Shown in pieces: positions 42,854-51,592 of a stretch of DNA of 64,000 nucleotides. Origin of the DNA: Microbacterium esteraromaticum (lineage in GTDB: Bacteria > Actinomycetota > Actinomycetes > Actinomycetales > Microbacteriaceae); the NCBI RefSeq assembly GCF_028747645.1, contig NZ_CP118100.1, positions 372,001-436,000 on the forward strand, read 5' to 3'. The notes beneath the pieces are model-generated. The model did not search any database and had not been told where the DNA came from. It worked only from the letters and a program-made list of their open reading frames with translations. Within the stretch, counting starts at the first letter, position 1. Every line of letters starts with the position of its first letter. The translations under genes were made by a program, and so were the position numbers.

Positions 42854-43843
42854 TCAGAGCATCCCGAGCGCGCGCACCGCGTCGCGTTCGTCGGCGAGTT
42901 CGGCGACGGAAGCATCGATGCGCGTCCGTGCCCACTCGTCGAGCTCGAGTCCTTCGACGATCTGCCAGGCGCCGTCGACCGATCGCACGGGGAACGAACA
43001 GACCAGCCCCTCAGGCACGCCATACTCGCCGCGCGAGACGACGCCCGCACTGGTCCAGTCGTCGGTGCCGAGCATCCAGTCGCGCATGTGCTCGATCGTG
43101 GCGTTGGCTGCCGAGGCGACCGACGACGATCCCCGCACCTGGATGATCTCGGCGCCGCGCTTCGCGACCCGAGGGATGAACGTCTGCTCCTGCCAGGCGC
43201 GCACGTCACCCACCTGCGCGATCAGAGCCTCGCCGACCGGGCGGCCGTCGATCGTCGCATGCGAGATATCGGGAAACTGCGTCGCCGAGTGGTTGCCCCA
43301 GATCGGTACACGGCGGATGCCGCCCACCGGCGCGCCGAGGGTCTGTGCCAGCTGCGCCCGCGCCCTGTTCTCGTCGAGCCGGGTGAGTGCGGTGAACCGC
43401 TCAGCGGGAACGCCGTCGGCAGCCGAGGCCGCGATCAGGGCGTTGGTGTTGGCGGGGTTGCCCACCACGACCACGCGCACATCATCGGCCGCGTTCGCAC
43501 CGATCGCCGCGCCCTGCGGTCCGAAGATCCCGGCGTTGGCGGCCAGCAGATCTGCCCGCTCCATGCCGGGGCCACGGGGGCGTGCGCCGACCAGCAGCGC
43601 GGCGTTCGCACCATCGAAGGCCACGGCCGGATCGTCAGTCACCTCGACGTGCTCGAGCAGTTCGAAGGCGCCGTCTTGCAGTTCGAGTGCGGCGCCCTCG
43701 GCCGCACCCATTCCCTGCGGGATCTCCAGCAGCCGCAACCGAACCTTCTCATCCGGCCCCAGCATGTCGCCCGCCGCGATGCGGAACAGCAGCGCGTAGC
43801 CGATCTGTCCGCCGGCCCCCGTGATCGTGATCGTCGTCGCCAT
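42854..43843 (-). CDS. mdh: Malate dehydrogenase
   Basis: Interconverts malate and oxaloacetate with NAD in the TCA cycle. 329 residues of the longer actinobacterial/cytosolic class: dinucleotide fold [12 protein letters not shown], substrate loop [15 protein letters not shown] (Arg residues binding the carboxylates), [12 protein letters not shown], and RLDENRA with [12 protein letters not shown] carrying the catalytic Asp and His. ATG is 7 nt after a TAGGCT box. Divergent from the metallopeptidase gene across 51 bp. Confidence 0.96.
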   Translation of the reverse strand: MATTITITGAGGQIGYALLFRIAAGDMLGPDEKVRLRLLEIPQGMGAAEGAALELQDGAFELLEHVEVTDDPAVAFDGANAALLVGARPRGPGMERADLLAANAGIFGPQGAAIGANAADDVRVVVVGNPANTNALIAASAADGVPAERFTALTRLDENRARAQLAQTLGAPVGGIRRVPIWGNHSATQFPDISHATIDGRPVGEALIAQVGDVRAWQEQTFIPRVAKRGAEIIQVRGSSSVASAANATIEHMRDWMLGTDDWTSAGVVSRGEYGVPEGLVCSFPVRSVDGAWQIVEGLELDEWARTRIDASVAELADERDAVRALGML

Positions 43844-43850
43844 GTCTCAC

Positions 43851-43856
43851 AGCCTA
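43851..43856 (-). promoter_or_regulatory. -10 box TAGGCT of mdh (leaderless start)
   Basis: TAGGCT, 7-nt spacer, then the mdh ATG. CTGATG at 43874-43879 is a possible weak -35. Confidence 0.5.
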
Positions 43857-43882
43857 TTGCGGTGCGCCGACGTCATCAGCGG

Positions 43883-43888
43883 TATTTT
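43883..43888 (+). promoter_or_regulatory. -10 box TATTTT of the zinc metallopeptidase gene (leaderless start)
   Basis: TATTTT, 6-nt spacer TGGAGC, then ATG 43895. Confidence 0.45.
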
Positions 43889-43894
43889 TGGAGC

Positions 43895-44773
43895 ATGACC
43901 TTCAACCCGAACGCCGACATCTCGGGCAACACCACCCGCAGGCGTGGCCGCAATGCCGCCATCGGCGGTGGCGTCGGTGTCGGGGTGATCGGCATTCTCG
44001 CGCTACTGATCGGGCCCATGCTCGGAGTCGATCTGTCGGGCCTGGTCGGTGGCGGCACGGTGCCGTCGGGAGGCGGTACCAGCGTCGAGGGCTCTCTCAC
44101 CGAGTGCCGCACCGGGGCGGATGCCAACGAGAATGACGACTGCCGTATGGCGGGCGCCGAGGTCGTGCTCAACGACTACTGGGAGGCGCATGTCGATGGT
44201 TACGTCGCGCCGACGATGACCGTGGTCGAGGGGCAGACGCCCACCCAGTGCGGCACCGCGTCGAACGCAGTGGGTCCGTTCTACTGCCCGCCCGAGATGG
44301 GCGTGTACATCGACCCCGACTTCTTCGCCATCATGCGCCAGCAGTTCGGCGCCTCAGCGGGCGAGCTCGCTCAGCTGTACATCGTCGGGCACGAGTGGGG
44401 CCACCACATCCAGAACATCACCGGCGTGATGCGCGAGTACCCGAACAACGGCACCGGCCCCGACAGCAACGGTGTGCGCATGGAACTGCAGGCCGACTGC
44501 TACGCGGGCGCGTGGCTCGGTGATGTCACCACGCTCGAAGACGACAACGGGGTGCCCTACCTGCAGCCGCCCACCGAGACGCAATTGCGGGATGCGGTCA
44601 ACGCCGCCTACGTCGTGGGCGATGACCACATTCAGCAGCAGTCGGGCGGCTTCGTCAGCCCCGAGAGCTTCACGCACGGCTCGAGCGAGCAGCGCAAGTA
44701 CTGGTTCGCGAACGGTTACACCAACGGTCTTGGCGTCTGCGACACCTTCGCGGTTCCCGGCGACCGGCTCTGA
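43895..44773 (+). CDS. Neutral zinc metallopeptidase, YpfJ family
   Basis: 292 residues. A basic N-terminus and one membrane helix (about 28-48) anchor the protein with its domain outside. The zinc site is HEWGHH (H166-E167-W168-G169-H170), followed by the family MELQADCYAGAW block with a probable third ligand Glu. Four Cys (TECRTGADANENDDCR, CGTASN, FYCPPE) may form disulfides outside the cell. Family members are putative zinc metallopeptidases with unknown physiological substrates. Much longer in-frame extensions overlap mdh and are not believable. Confidence 0.9.
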   Translation: MTFNPNADISGNTTRRRGRNAAIGGGVGVGVIGILALLIGPMLGVDLSGLVGGGTVPSGGGTSVEGSLTECRTGADANENDDCRMAGAEVVLNDYWEAHVDGYVAPTMTVVEGQTPTQCGTASNAVGPFYCPPEMGVYIDPDFFAIMRQQFGASAGELAQLYIVGHEWGHHIQNITGVMREYPNNGTGPDSNGVRMELQADCYAGAWLGDVTTLEDDNGVPYLQPPTETQLRDAVNAAYVVGDDHIQQQSGGFVSPESFTHGSSEQRKYWFANGYTNGLGVCDTFAVPGDRL

Positions 44774-44790
44774 CCCACGCCCGCCGTTTC

Positions 44791-44874
44791 CGCCGAGACC
44801 CCCACCTGCCGCCGAGACCCCCACCTGCGGGCGTCCATACCTGGGGGTGTGGACGCGAAATGGGGGTGTCGGCG
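44791..44874. repeat. Nested inverted repeat between convergent genes
   Basis: CGCCGAGACCCCCACCTG occurs twice in tandem (44791-44808, 44810-44827). TGGGGGTGTCGGCG at 44861-44874 is its near-perfect inverse. An inner pair GCGTCCA/TGGACGC (44831-44837, 44850-44856) makes a two-storey hairpin. Same style as the 67-bp repeats but a different sequence. Likely a bidirectional terminator. Confidence 0.75.
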
Positions 44875-44875
44875 A

Positions 44876-44950
44876 GCGAAGTCAGGCGCGCAGAGCGAAG
44901 TCAGGTGCGCAGAATGAAGGCAGGCGTGCAGCGTGAGGTCAGGCGCGCAG
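44876..44950. repeat. Four 18-19 bp tandem repeats duplicating the end of the aldehyde dehydrogenase gene
   Basis: Units at 44876, 44895, 44914 and 44932, consensus GCGAAGTCAGGCGCGCAGA. The last unit contains the stop codon and final residues (LRA) of the minus-strand gene. The others repeat that end downstream, each keeping a tract like the stop region. Confidence 0.8.
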
Positions 44951-46705
44951 CGCCGCCAGCAGGGTACGCACCAGGCCGAGTGCGCCGCCGCGGGCGCGGA
45001 AACGCGTCAGGCCCGCCGACACCTCTGTGCCCGTGCGTGCCGAGACGAACCACGGCGGTTTCGGCAGGATGCTGAAGCGCCCGCCGCCGTTGAGTACAGG
45101 CAACGACCGCGGGAAGGGACGGAACGGCCCGCGCACCACCGAGCGCTCCACGTCATCGAGCAGTAGCGCGTTGTGCACGACGCCGATACCGCTGCCCACC
45201 TCGTCGATGGTGTTGCCGGGGAACGCCCCCCACGTCATGGTCGGCACGATGAAACCGAGCGCCGTCCAGGTGTTGATCGCGATCGACCCGTAGCGGAACT
45301 CGGCGATCGCCCGCTCGAACCCGGCACCCATCGCCTTCTCGGTCGCCGGATCGATGATGATGTTGCCGCCGAGGGTACCGACGAGTTCGTCATTCGCGTA
45401 CGTCACGGCCGCGTCGAGGAACGCCTGGCCAGTGCCGTCGAGCTCGACCACGCCCAGCACCGGGGCGAAGTACTCGGTGGACTGCAGAGCGGTGGCATCC
45501 GCGTTCTCATCGATCTCGACGAGCAGACGATCGGCGAGCACCAAGGCATCCGGATAGTCCTCGGCGGCCGCACCCATGCGCTTCGGTGACCCGGGGTACC
45601 AGATCGGACGTTCGGGAGCGCTGGCGTAGGCGCGCCGCAACGCGGCGCGGAACTGGTCGGCCTGCGCCCAGTCGCGGGACATGATCACGACCTGCCCGGC
45701 GATGCAGTTGTGCCCGCTGTTCTGCAGTCGCATCGTCGCGACGTGCTCGGCGTGGAAGGTGATGTCGGCATCGGTCCACTCACCGGGGACGACGATGATC
45801 GGCGAGACCCCTCCGAGCTCGGCGGTGATCGGCTTCTTCAGCAACGGTCGGTTCTCACGCCGCCGCCGGGTGGTCGCCGCCTTCTGCGCTCCGGTGCCGT
45901 TCGACGGGCCCCACACGATCGCATCGAAGGTCGCCGCGGCACCGGTGATGTGCACATGGTCGAGGTCGGGATGACCGGTCAGGTAGGAGCCCACGGCGGC
46001 GCCACCGCGCACGATCCGCAGGAATCCGGGCGCGATCAGCGGGGCCAGCGCCCGCTCGTACACGGGCACCAGGGCGTCCTGGGTGGGATTGACCTTCAGC
46101 AGCACGACGCGGTTGTTCGCGAGCAGCTCGTAGAACACATCGAGCACCGGGATCGAGGTGATGTTGCCGGCGCCGAGCACCAGGCCGACGCCGCCGGGGG
46201 CATCCGGGGTGAGCTGGGCGAGGCCGGCGTTTCGTCGCGCGGAGGCCGGGGTGGTGCCGGGCTTCAGCCAGACCTCACCACTGAATCCCGCCAGCAGGAT
46301 CTGGTCGCTTCGGGTCAACGGGAATGCGTCTACACGGGTGCGCCCGCCGGGGGCACGGCCGATCGTGAGCCCGTCGAGCGTGCTGCGACCGCCGGCGAGT
46401 TTCGTGAGGGTGTCGGTGTAGGAATCCAGTGCGCCCAGCGTCGAGTACGGCCCGCTGAGCCACTCCTCACCGCGCAGCGGATGCCCCGAAGGCAGCCCCT
46501 TGGAATCGGCGGCTGTGTCAGCCCAGTCCTCGATCGTCGCCGACACCGAGTCGCGCAGCGCGCGCAACAGGGTTGCCCGCTGCGACAGCGTCAGACTCGA
46601 CCACGTGGCCGCGCCCTTGCGCAGCACGGTGATGTGCGCGTCGAGTTCGGCGCGCTCGGTGTCGTCGAGGGCGGATGCCGGGGCGGGCGCGGTCGTGGAA
46701 GTCAT
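44939..46705 (-). CDS. Aldehyde dehydrogenase superfamily protein (large, divergent)
   Basis: NAD(P)-dependent oxidation of an aldehyde. 588 residues, ~90 longer than usual. Catalytic Cys in LQNSGHNCIAGQVV and general-base Glu in ITAELGGVSP; the cofactor region is GLVLGAGNITSIPVLD with HITGAAATFD. The extra length lies at both ends. A C-terminal segment PKPPWFVSARTG resembles actinobacterial proteins annotated only as aldehyde dehydrogenase family, so substrate is open. AAGGAG ribosome site. Its 3' end is repeated four times in tandem. Confidence 0.88.
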   Translation of the reverse strand: MTSTTAPAPASALDDTERAELDAHITVLRKGAATWSSLTLSQRATLLRALRDSVSATIEDWADTAADSKGLPSGHPLRGEEWLSGPYSTLGALDSYTDTLTKLAGGRSTLDGLTIGRAPGGRTRVDAFPLTRSDQILLAGFSGEVWLKPGTTPASARRNAGLAQLTPDAPGGVGLVLGAGNITSIPVLDVFYELLANNRVVLLKVNPTQDALVPVYERALAPLIAPGFLRIVRGGAAVGSYLTGHPDLDHVHITGAAATFDAIVWGPSNGTGAQKAATTRRRRENRPLLKKPITAELGGVSPIIVVPGEWTDADITFHAEHVATMRLQNSGHNCIAGQVVIMSRDWAQADQFRAALRRAYASAPERPIWYPGSPKRMGAAAEDYPDALVLADRLLVEIDENADATALQSTEYFAPVLGVVELDGTGQAFLDAAVTYANDELVGTLGGNIIIDPATEKAMGAGFERAIAEFRYGSIAINTWTALGFIVPTMTWGAFPGNTIDEVGSGIGVVHNALLLDDVERSVVRGPFRPFPRSLPVLNGGGRFSILPKPPWFVSARTGTEVSAGLTRFRARGGALGLVRTLLAALRA

Positions 46706-46753
46706 CGTCGTCTCCTTCAGCGTCGCCCCAGCGTATCGCCGGGAAGCGGTGGG

Positions 46754-47017
46754 TCAGATGAGGGCGAGCTCGCGCAGCTTGGCCTCGACGTCGGCGTTCG
46801 ACGGCTCGACGTGGTGGCTCGAGTCGGGGTACACGACCACCGGGATGTTCATGCGGCCCGAGATCTCCTTGGCGACGTCGGCGGCGGCCGGGTCGGCGAC
46901 CAGGTCGATGTAGGTGTACTCGATGCCGAGGTCGTCGAGCTGCTTCTTGGTGCGGCGGCAGTCGCCGCACCAGTCGGCGCCGAACATGGTGAGGGAGTCG
47001 GATGCAGGGGTGCTCAT
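46754..47017 (-). CDS. Mycoredoxin-like glutaredoxin
   Basis: 87-residue thioredoxin-fold protein with redox motif WCGDC (residues 17-21) and the cis-Pro in IPVVVYPD. Actinobacterial mycoredoxins reduce mycothiol-protein disulfides and are this size; CGDC is a common variant of their CxxC. A TAGGCT box 6 nt before the ATG suggests a leaderless transcript. Separate from the aldehyde dehydrogenase gene downstream, which has its own ribosome site and promoter-like sequence. Confidence 0.85.
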   Translation of the reverse strand: MSTPASDSLTMFGADWCGDCRRTKKQLDDLGIEYTYIDLVADPAAADVAKEISGRMNIPVVVYPDSSHHVEPSNADVEAKLRELALI

Positions 47018-47023
47018 GCCTCC

Positions 47024-47029
47024 AGCCTA
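47024..47029 (-). promoter_or_regulatory. -10 box TAGGCT of the mycoredoxin gene (leaderless start)
   Basis: TAGGCT, spacer GGAGGC (6 nt), then ATG at 47017; the same hexamer as at mdh. Confidence 0.5.
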
Positions 47030-47122
47030 CGACGGCCACGGACACCCGGCTCCAAGCGAAAGATGGCACGATTGAACGCACGCGTCAACGCACGGCCGAT
47101 CGCAGATCGGGGGAGGGATCAC

Positions 47123-48337
47123 GTGAGCGCCACCGCCCAGCCGCCCGTCGCGGTCGCACCGGTCACCGTGATCGTGCCGACCTACAACGAGCGCGAGAAC
47201 GTGGCCGAACTCGTGCGGCGCATCGGCGCGGCGCTTGGCGGGTACCGCGCTGAGATCCTCTTCGTCGACGACAGCTCCGACGGCACGGCCGACGAGGTGG
47301 CCAGGGTCGCGGTATCCGCGCCTCTTCCCGTACGAGTCATCCATCGTGAGAGCAACAGCGGCGGTCTCGGCGGTGCGGTTGTGCTGGGGCTGCAGCAGGC
47401 GGCGTACGACGTATGCATCGTCATGGACGGTGATCTGCAGCATCCGCCCGAGCTTCTGCCGGCCATGCTCGCACGTTACGCGCGGGGCGACGCCGACGTC
47501 GTCGCGGCGTCGCGCTACATCGGTGGTGGTGACTCCGCAGGGCTCGGGACCACACTGCGTTTGGGTGTCTCGAAAGCGGCGACCGCCGTCACGAAGGCGA
47601 TGTTCCTGCGCCGGCTGTGGCGCAGCACCGACCCGATGACGGGCTTCTTTCTCGTCGACCGCGCCCGGGTCGACGTCGATGTGCTGCGCCCGCAGGGGTT
47701 CAAGATCCTGCTCGAGATCCTGGTGCGGGCGGGCGAACGTCACGACCTGCGGATCGCCGAGGTGCCGATGGCCTTTGGTGCGCGCCAGCATGGCAACTCG
47801 AAGGCCACGCTGCGTCAGGGGGCGACATTCCTCGCGCACCTGGCCCGACTGCGATTCGGCAAGATGGGCCTGTTCGCCCTGATCGGTGGCATCGGCGCCG
47901 TCGCGAACATCGGCATCATGTGGGTGCTCACCCAGGCCGGGATGGACTACCTGATCGCCGCGGTGATCGGCGCGGCCGCGACGATCATCGGCAACTTCGT
48001 CCTGCAAGAGCTGTTCGTGTTCCGTGCAGAGCGCCACGATGCGTCACGGCTGTGGGTGCGTTTTGCCGCCTCGGTATCGTTCAACGGCATCGAGGCCGCA
48101 CTGCGTATTCCGGTAATGGCATGGATGGTCGAGAGCTGGCACATCTCCAGCGTTCTCGCCACGGCGATCTCGTTGGTCGTCGCCTTCTTCGCCCGGTTCC
48201 TGTTCCACGCGCTGGTCGTCTACGCGCCGCGCAAGCGCAAGACAGCGGATGCTGTCGCCGAACCGGCCGTCGACACTGCGGCGATGCGCGTGCTGCGAGC
48301 GATCGACGCCGAGGCCATGCGCCCCGGCGAGCTCTGA
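47123..48337 (+). CDS. GT2 glycosyltransferase fused to a GtrA domain (polyprenol-phosphate sugar synthase-like)
   Basis: 404 residues from GTG 47123, chosen for the GGGGAGGGA ribosome site; an ATG at 47063 lacks one. N-terminal GT2 domain like dolichol-phosphate mannose synthase: VIVPTYNERENV, FVDDSSDGT and the metal-binding VMDGDLQHPPE. From about residue 250 a four-helix GtrA domain (FALIGGIGAVANIGIMWVL ...) should act in the membrane. Such fusions make or translocate polyprenyl-phosphate sugars for wall glycolipid or protein glycosylation. The acceptor and sugar are not readable here. Confidence 0.9.
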   Translation: MSATAQPPVAVAPVTVIVPTYNERENVAELVRRIGAALGGYRAEILFVDDSSDGTADEVARVAVSAPLPVRVIHRESNSGGLGGAVVLGLQQAAYDVCIVMDGDLQHPPELLPAMLARYARGDADVVAASRYIGGGDSAGLGTTLRLGVSKAATAVTKAMFLRRLWRSTDPMTGFFLVDRARVDVDVLRPQGFKILLEILVRAGERHDLRIAEVPMAFGARQHGNSKATLRQGATFLAHLARLRFGKMGLFALIGGIGAVANIGIMWVLTQAGMDYLIAAVIGAAATIIGNFVLQELFVFRAERHDASRLWVRFAASVSFNGIEAALRIPVMAWMVESWHISSVLATAISLVVAFFARFLFHALVVYAPRKRKTADAVAEPAVDTAAMRVLRAIDAEAMRPGEL

Positions 48338-48392
48338 CCCGCTGCTGCTGCCGCTGTCGCGTCGTCGCGTCGTCGCGTGCCGTGCCCTCCGC

Positions 48393-48459
48393 TGAGAAAC
48401 CACTTCCCGTTCGAGAAACACCTCCGCACGTGGTGTCTCAAACGGGAAGTGGTTTCTCA
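48393..48459. repeat. 67-bp nested palindromic intergenic repeat, copy 2
   Basis: Perfect 19-bp outer arms TGAGAAACCACTTCCCGTT / AACGGGAAGTGGTTTCTCA around an inner GAGAAACACC...GGTGTCTC pair. One outer-arm base differs from copy 3; copy 1 is more diverged. Lies between the glycosyltransferase and DUF6458 genes. Confidence 0.88.
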
Positions 48460-48497
48460 GCGGCGGGCCAGTACGCCAGCGGCGGGCCAATACGCCA
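48460..48497. repeat. Two 19-bp tandem repeats beside palindrome copy 2
   Basis: GCGGCGGGCCAGTACGCCA followed by the same unit with one change (CAATACG). Abuts the palindrome directly. Confidence 0.85.
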
Positions 48498-48618
48498 GCA
48501 GGCGGGCGGGGGCGTTGCCGATCGCAGGGGGTGCTGTCAACCCCTTGCATCCGCCGGTTTGGATCCGAGAGCCTGGGGGCTGTCGCGGTGGACCCCGCGG
48601 CGCGAAAGGAGCCCTGCC

Positions 48619-48879
48619 ATGAGCATCGGAACCGGAATCGCCCTCGTCGTCATCGGCGCCATCCTGACCTTCGCGGTGAACGTCGACGTCGCGTGGCTCG
48701 ACCTCGACCTGATCGGGTACATCCTGATGGGTGCCGGCGTCGTCGTCTTCCTCATCGGCATCGTGCTGATGGCACGCCGTCGTCGCACCGACGTCGTCAC
48801 CCGCACTGAGACGGCCCCCGACGGCACGCAGCAGACGCGCCGCTCGACCCGTTCCCCCGGCCCCGACGACGTCATCTGA
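48619..48879 (+). CDS. DUF6458 small membrane protein
   Basis: 86 residues with AAAGGAG ribosome site 7 bp before ATG. Two membrane helices (about 5-24 and 31-50) joined by DVAWLDLDLIG, then a basic RRRR stop and a Ser/Thr-Arg-rich cytoplasmic tail. This small two-helix family is widespread in Microbacteriaceae and has no assigned function. The gene is bracketed by copies 2 and 3 of the 67-bp palindrome. Confidence 0.8.
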   Translation: MSIGTGIALVVIGAILTFAVNVDVAWLDLDLIGYILMGAGVVVFLIGIVLMARRRRTDVVTRTETAPDGTQQTRRSTRSPGPDDVI

Positions 48880-48902
48880 CTCCGCCGGTCGACAGCATCC
48901 GC

Positions 48903-48969
48903 TGAGAAACCACTTCCTGTTCGAGAAACACCTCCGCACGTGGTGTCTCAAACGGGAAGTGGTTTCTCA
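48903..48969. repeat. 67-bp nested palindromic intergenic repeat, copy 3
   Basis: Same as copy 2 except one base in the left arm (TTCCT). Same orientation, 510 bp further on, between the convergent DUF6458 and dGTPase genes. Confidence 0.88.
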
Positions 48970-48976
48970 CCGGCGA

Positions 48977-49012
48977 GAGAGACGGCGAACGAGACGGCGA
49001 GAGAGACGGCGA
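48977..49012. repeat. Three 12-bp tandem repeats before the dGTPase stop
   Basis: GAGAGACGGCGA, ACGAGACGGCGA, GAGAGACGGCGA, just downstream of the dGTPase gene end and next to palindrome copy 3. Confidence 0.8.
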
Positions 49013-49020
49013 GAAATGGG

Positions 49021-50517
49021 CTAGAGGCCCTGGCCGGCGTCCCAGAGGCGTTCGGTCTGACCGGCCAGCAGGGCATCGAGCGATGAAGCCTGCGCGTCGG
49101 TGAGCGAGGCGACGTAGTCGATGATCCCGCGTCCACGGGCGAGCCGGTCGAGGTCGTCGTCAGTGCGCGCCCCGACCAGGTCGGGGGCGTCCTGCCGCAG
49201 GCGACGGTAGTCGTCGGTGGCGAGTTCGACCAGGTCGATGAGCCGGCGGGGAGCGCGACGTGCGTCGCCCGGGTCGTCGAGCCAGGCGGTGAAGCCGTCG
49301 ACCAGCCGCACGAGGATGTTCGCCTGCCCGCGCTGGTAGACGGTCAGGTCGGGGCGTTCGAGGATGAAGCGCTCGTGCAAGAACTTCAGTACGGCGACCT
49401 CATGCCACGCTTGGCGGCTGAGACTCACATGGCCGCAGCGCTCATCGGGATGCCGGTGCACTTCGATCGACGACTGCAGGCGCGCGATCCATGCGGTGGT
49501 GAAGCGCGCCAGGCCGCGTTCGCTGGCCAGTGAACCGTCGAACGGTTCGGCGACGAGACCGTCGATGACCTCGGCCGAGACCTTTGCGACGGCTTCGCTG
49601 AACGCATCCGCATCGGCGATCCAGGTGTCTTTGCTCTGCAGGCGGCGCCAGAGCAGCTCGAGTGAGTGGCCGGGTGTGCGGGTGTCGGCTTCGAGTGCGT
49701 CGCGATCGGATGCCCGAAGTCGGGCAAGGTCGCGGTGCCAGGAGTGGAACTCGGCCGAGAGCGTGGCGGGGTTGAGCAGCCCGGCGCGGTAGAAGTCGTC
49801 GAGGTCATGCAGTGAGTAGGCGATGTCGTCGGAGATGTCCATGATCGAGCATTCGACGGTCTGCTGGCCGGGCTCGATGAGCGGGTAGGCAGAGAGAGCT
49901 GCGCGGGCATCCTGCTCGTCGATCGCGTAGTAGTTGAACTTGCTCGCTCCGCCGCGTCGGCGTCCGCCGTCACCGCGGCGCCAGGGGTACTTCAGCACGG
50001 CGGCGCGCACGGCTGCGGTGAGGTTGAGGCCGACGCCGGGGCGGTCGTGTTCGTCGAGGCGGGTGAGGATGCGGTAGGTCTGCGCGTTGCCCTCGAAGCC
50101 TTCGCTCAGCCCGAAGCGGGTGCGGGCGAGGTGGTCGAGGGTTTGCTCGCCGAGGTGGCCGAACGGCGGATGCCCGAGGTCATGCGCCGCGGCCGCGGCC
50201 TGGACGACGACGGGGTGCGCGCCGCCGAGCTCGGCGACGGTGCGACCTGCCTCGTCGTCGCGTGTCGATAGGTGCGTGGCGATGGCGCGTGCGACGGCGG
50301 CGACCTTGATCGAGTGGGTGAGCCGGTTGTGCACGGCGAGCCCCGCGCCCGCCTGCGAGATCACCTGCGTGACGGCCGAGAGGCGTGAGTAGAAGGGCGA
50401 GAAGCGGATGCGTTCGACGTCGACCCGGAACTGCGGGTGCCCTTCGGCCCGCTGGAACTCGTTCAGCGTCTCGGGAAGACGCCGCGCCTGCCGGGGATCG
50501 TTCGGATGCTGGGGCAT
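49021..50517 (-). CDS. dgt: Deoxyguanosinetriphosphate triphosphohydrolase-like HD protein
   Basis: Hydrolyses dNTPs to nucleoside and triphosphate, controlling pool balance. 498 residues from ATG 50517. HD-domain metal ligands lie in NRLTHSIKV and AAAHDLGHPPFGHLGE, with the fourth Asp in SIMDISDDIAYSLHDLDD. FSPFYSRLSAVTQV near residue 40 is the family's start block. An internal Arg/Gly loop (WRRGDGGRRRGG) is longer than in E. coli Dgt. CACACT 6 nt upstream of the start is a weak leaderless -10 candidate. True triphosphohydrolase versus related dNTPase cannot be told apart by eye. Confidence 0.9.
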   Translation of the reverse strand: MPQHPNDPRQARRLPETLNEFQRAEGHPQFRVDVERIRFSPFYSRLSAVTQVISQAGAGLAVHNRLTHSIKVAAVARAIATHLSTRDDEAGRTVAELGGAHPVVVQAAAAAHDLGHPPFGHLGEQTLDHLARTRFGLSEGFEGNAQTYRILTRLDEHDRPGVGLNLTAAVRAAVLKYPWRRGDGGRRRGGASKFNYYAIDEQDARAALSAYPLIEPGQQTVECSIMDISDDIAYSLHDLDDFYRAGLLNPATLSAEFHSWHRDLARLRASDRDALEADTRTPGHSLELLWRRLQSKDTWIADADAFSEAVAKVSAEVIDGLVAEPFDGSLASERGLARFTTAWIARLQSSIEVHRHPDERCGHVSLSRQAWHEVAVLKFLHERFILERPDLTVYQRGQANILVRLVDGFTAWLDDPGDARRAPRRLIDLVELATDDYRRLRQDAPDLVGARTDDDLDRLARGRGIIDYVASLTDAQASSLDALLAGQTERLWDAGQGL

Positions 50518-50599
50518 GCAGTCAGTGTGGCACGGCGAATGCCACGGCTGCGCCCGTGGGCATCGGGTGCGTCGGTGGGGTCGCGGATCGTCGCTACGC

Positions 50600-51592
50600 T
50601 CATCGTGCCGCTGACCGTGGGCTGGCCCGATCTGGCGCACCAGCCGGGTGATGACGGTGGTGCGGCTGCAGTATCTGGTCGAGATCGCGCGTGAGGTACG
50701 CGTAGGCCTCTGCCGCTGCATCGGTGATTCCGACGAGTTGGAAGAACGTGTGGATCTGGCCGGCGTACCGGCGGTGCCGCACGGCCACGCCAGCCTGACG
50801 CGCCATGCGCACGAACTCATCGATGCTCTGGTTCAGGATGTCGTGCTCTGCCGTGACGACGGCGATGGGGGGAAGGGCAGATAGGTCGTCACCGATCGGA
50901 TTGGCGCGTGGCGTTGTCCGGTCTGCCGTCCCGGTGAAGTACAGGTTGAGGAACCACTCCAGCGCCGAGCGCGATAGCCCGGCCATCCACGCCGTCTCGA
51001 CTTCGGTGGGAGGCAGCAGTGTGGTCGTCGCCGGATAGGCGAGTAACAGGGCGGATGCGGGTCGACCGCGCCGCTGTGCGGCCAGTGCGGCAGTGATCGC
51101 GAGCGCTCCGCCTGCGCTGTCACCGATGAGCACGCTGCGCGCGCCGTCATTCAGGCCGAGGTTCTCAGGTTCGCGCTCGCACGCCTCGAGAGCGCGGTCG
51201 ATGGCATCCGGTGCTGCAGGAAAAGGATGCTCGGGCGCGAGCGGGTAGTCGGGAACGACTACAGGCATGCTCGCGGACGCGGCGAGATGGGCGGCCACGG
51301 AAGCGTAGTCGTCGGCGGTGCCGATCGACCAGCCTCCGCCGTGGGCATAGACGGCGAAGGCGCTGTGGCGCACTTGCGCCGGGTGGGCGATCAGCATCGG
51401 CGGGGTGCCGCTGCTGGGATCGCCGGAGGAGCGAGAGAATCGGGTGCCGCTCGGAGGGCCGGCAACGATGTCGTTGACTCGCGTGCGGTCGGCGCGTGCC
51501 TGGGCTAGCCCGCCCGTGCCGAGCGGGCTCATGGCCCGTTCGGCACGCCAGCGCAAGTATCGCTGGATCTGCTCTGAGTGCTGGTGGGTCAC
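50600..51592 (-). CDS. Alpha/beta hydrolase of the hormone-sensitive-lipase family
   Basis: 330-residue esterase or lipase. Oxyanion motif HGGGWSIG, nucleophile elbow GDSAGG, catalytic Asp in VTAEHDILNQ and His in AGQIHTFFQLVG, the complete HSL-family set. The C-terminal tail is His/Pro/Arg-rich. GTG start overlaps the stop of the upstream MFS gene by 4 bp, so it is coupled to the transporter; the pair may import and cleave an ester-type substrate, which is inference. The stop lies 82 bp before the dgt start region. Confidence 0.92.
   Translation of the reverse strand: MTHQHSEQIQRYLRWRAERAMSPLGTGGLAQARADRTRVNDIVAGPPSGTRFSRSSGDPSSGTPPMLIAHPAQVRHSAFAVYAHGGGWSIGTADDYASVAAHLAASASMPVVVPDYPLAPEHPFPAAPDAIDRALEACEREPENLGLNDGARSVLIGDSAGGALAITAALAAQRRGRPASALLLAYPATTTLLPPTEVETAWMAGLSRSALEWFLNLYFTGTADRTTPRANPIGDDLSALPPIAVVTAEHDILNQSIDEFVRMARQAGVAVRHRRYAGQIHTFFQLVGITDAAAEAYAYLTRDLDQILQPHHRHHPAGAPDRASPRSAAR

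Noticed and set aside
44876..44950. Four regularly spaced repeats as a small CRISPR array
   Set aside because: Units are directly adjacent without spacers and derive from a gene end; no cas genes.
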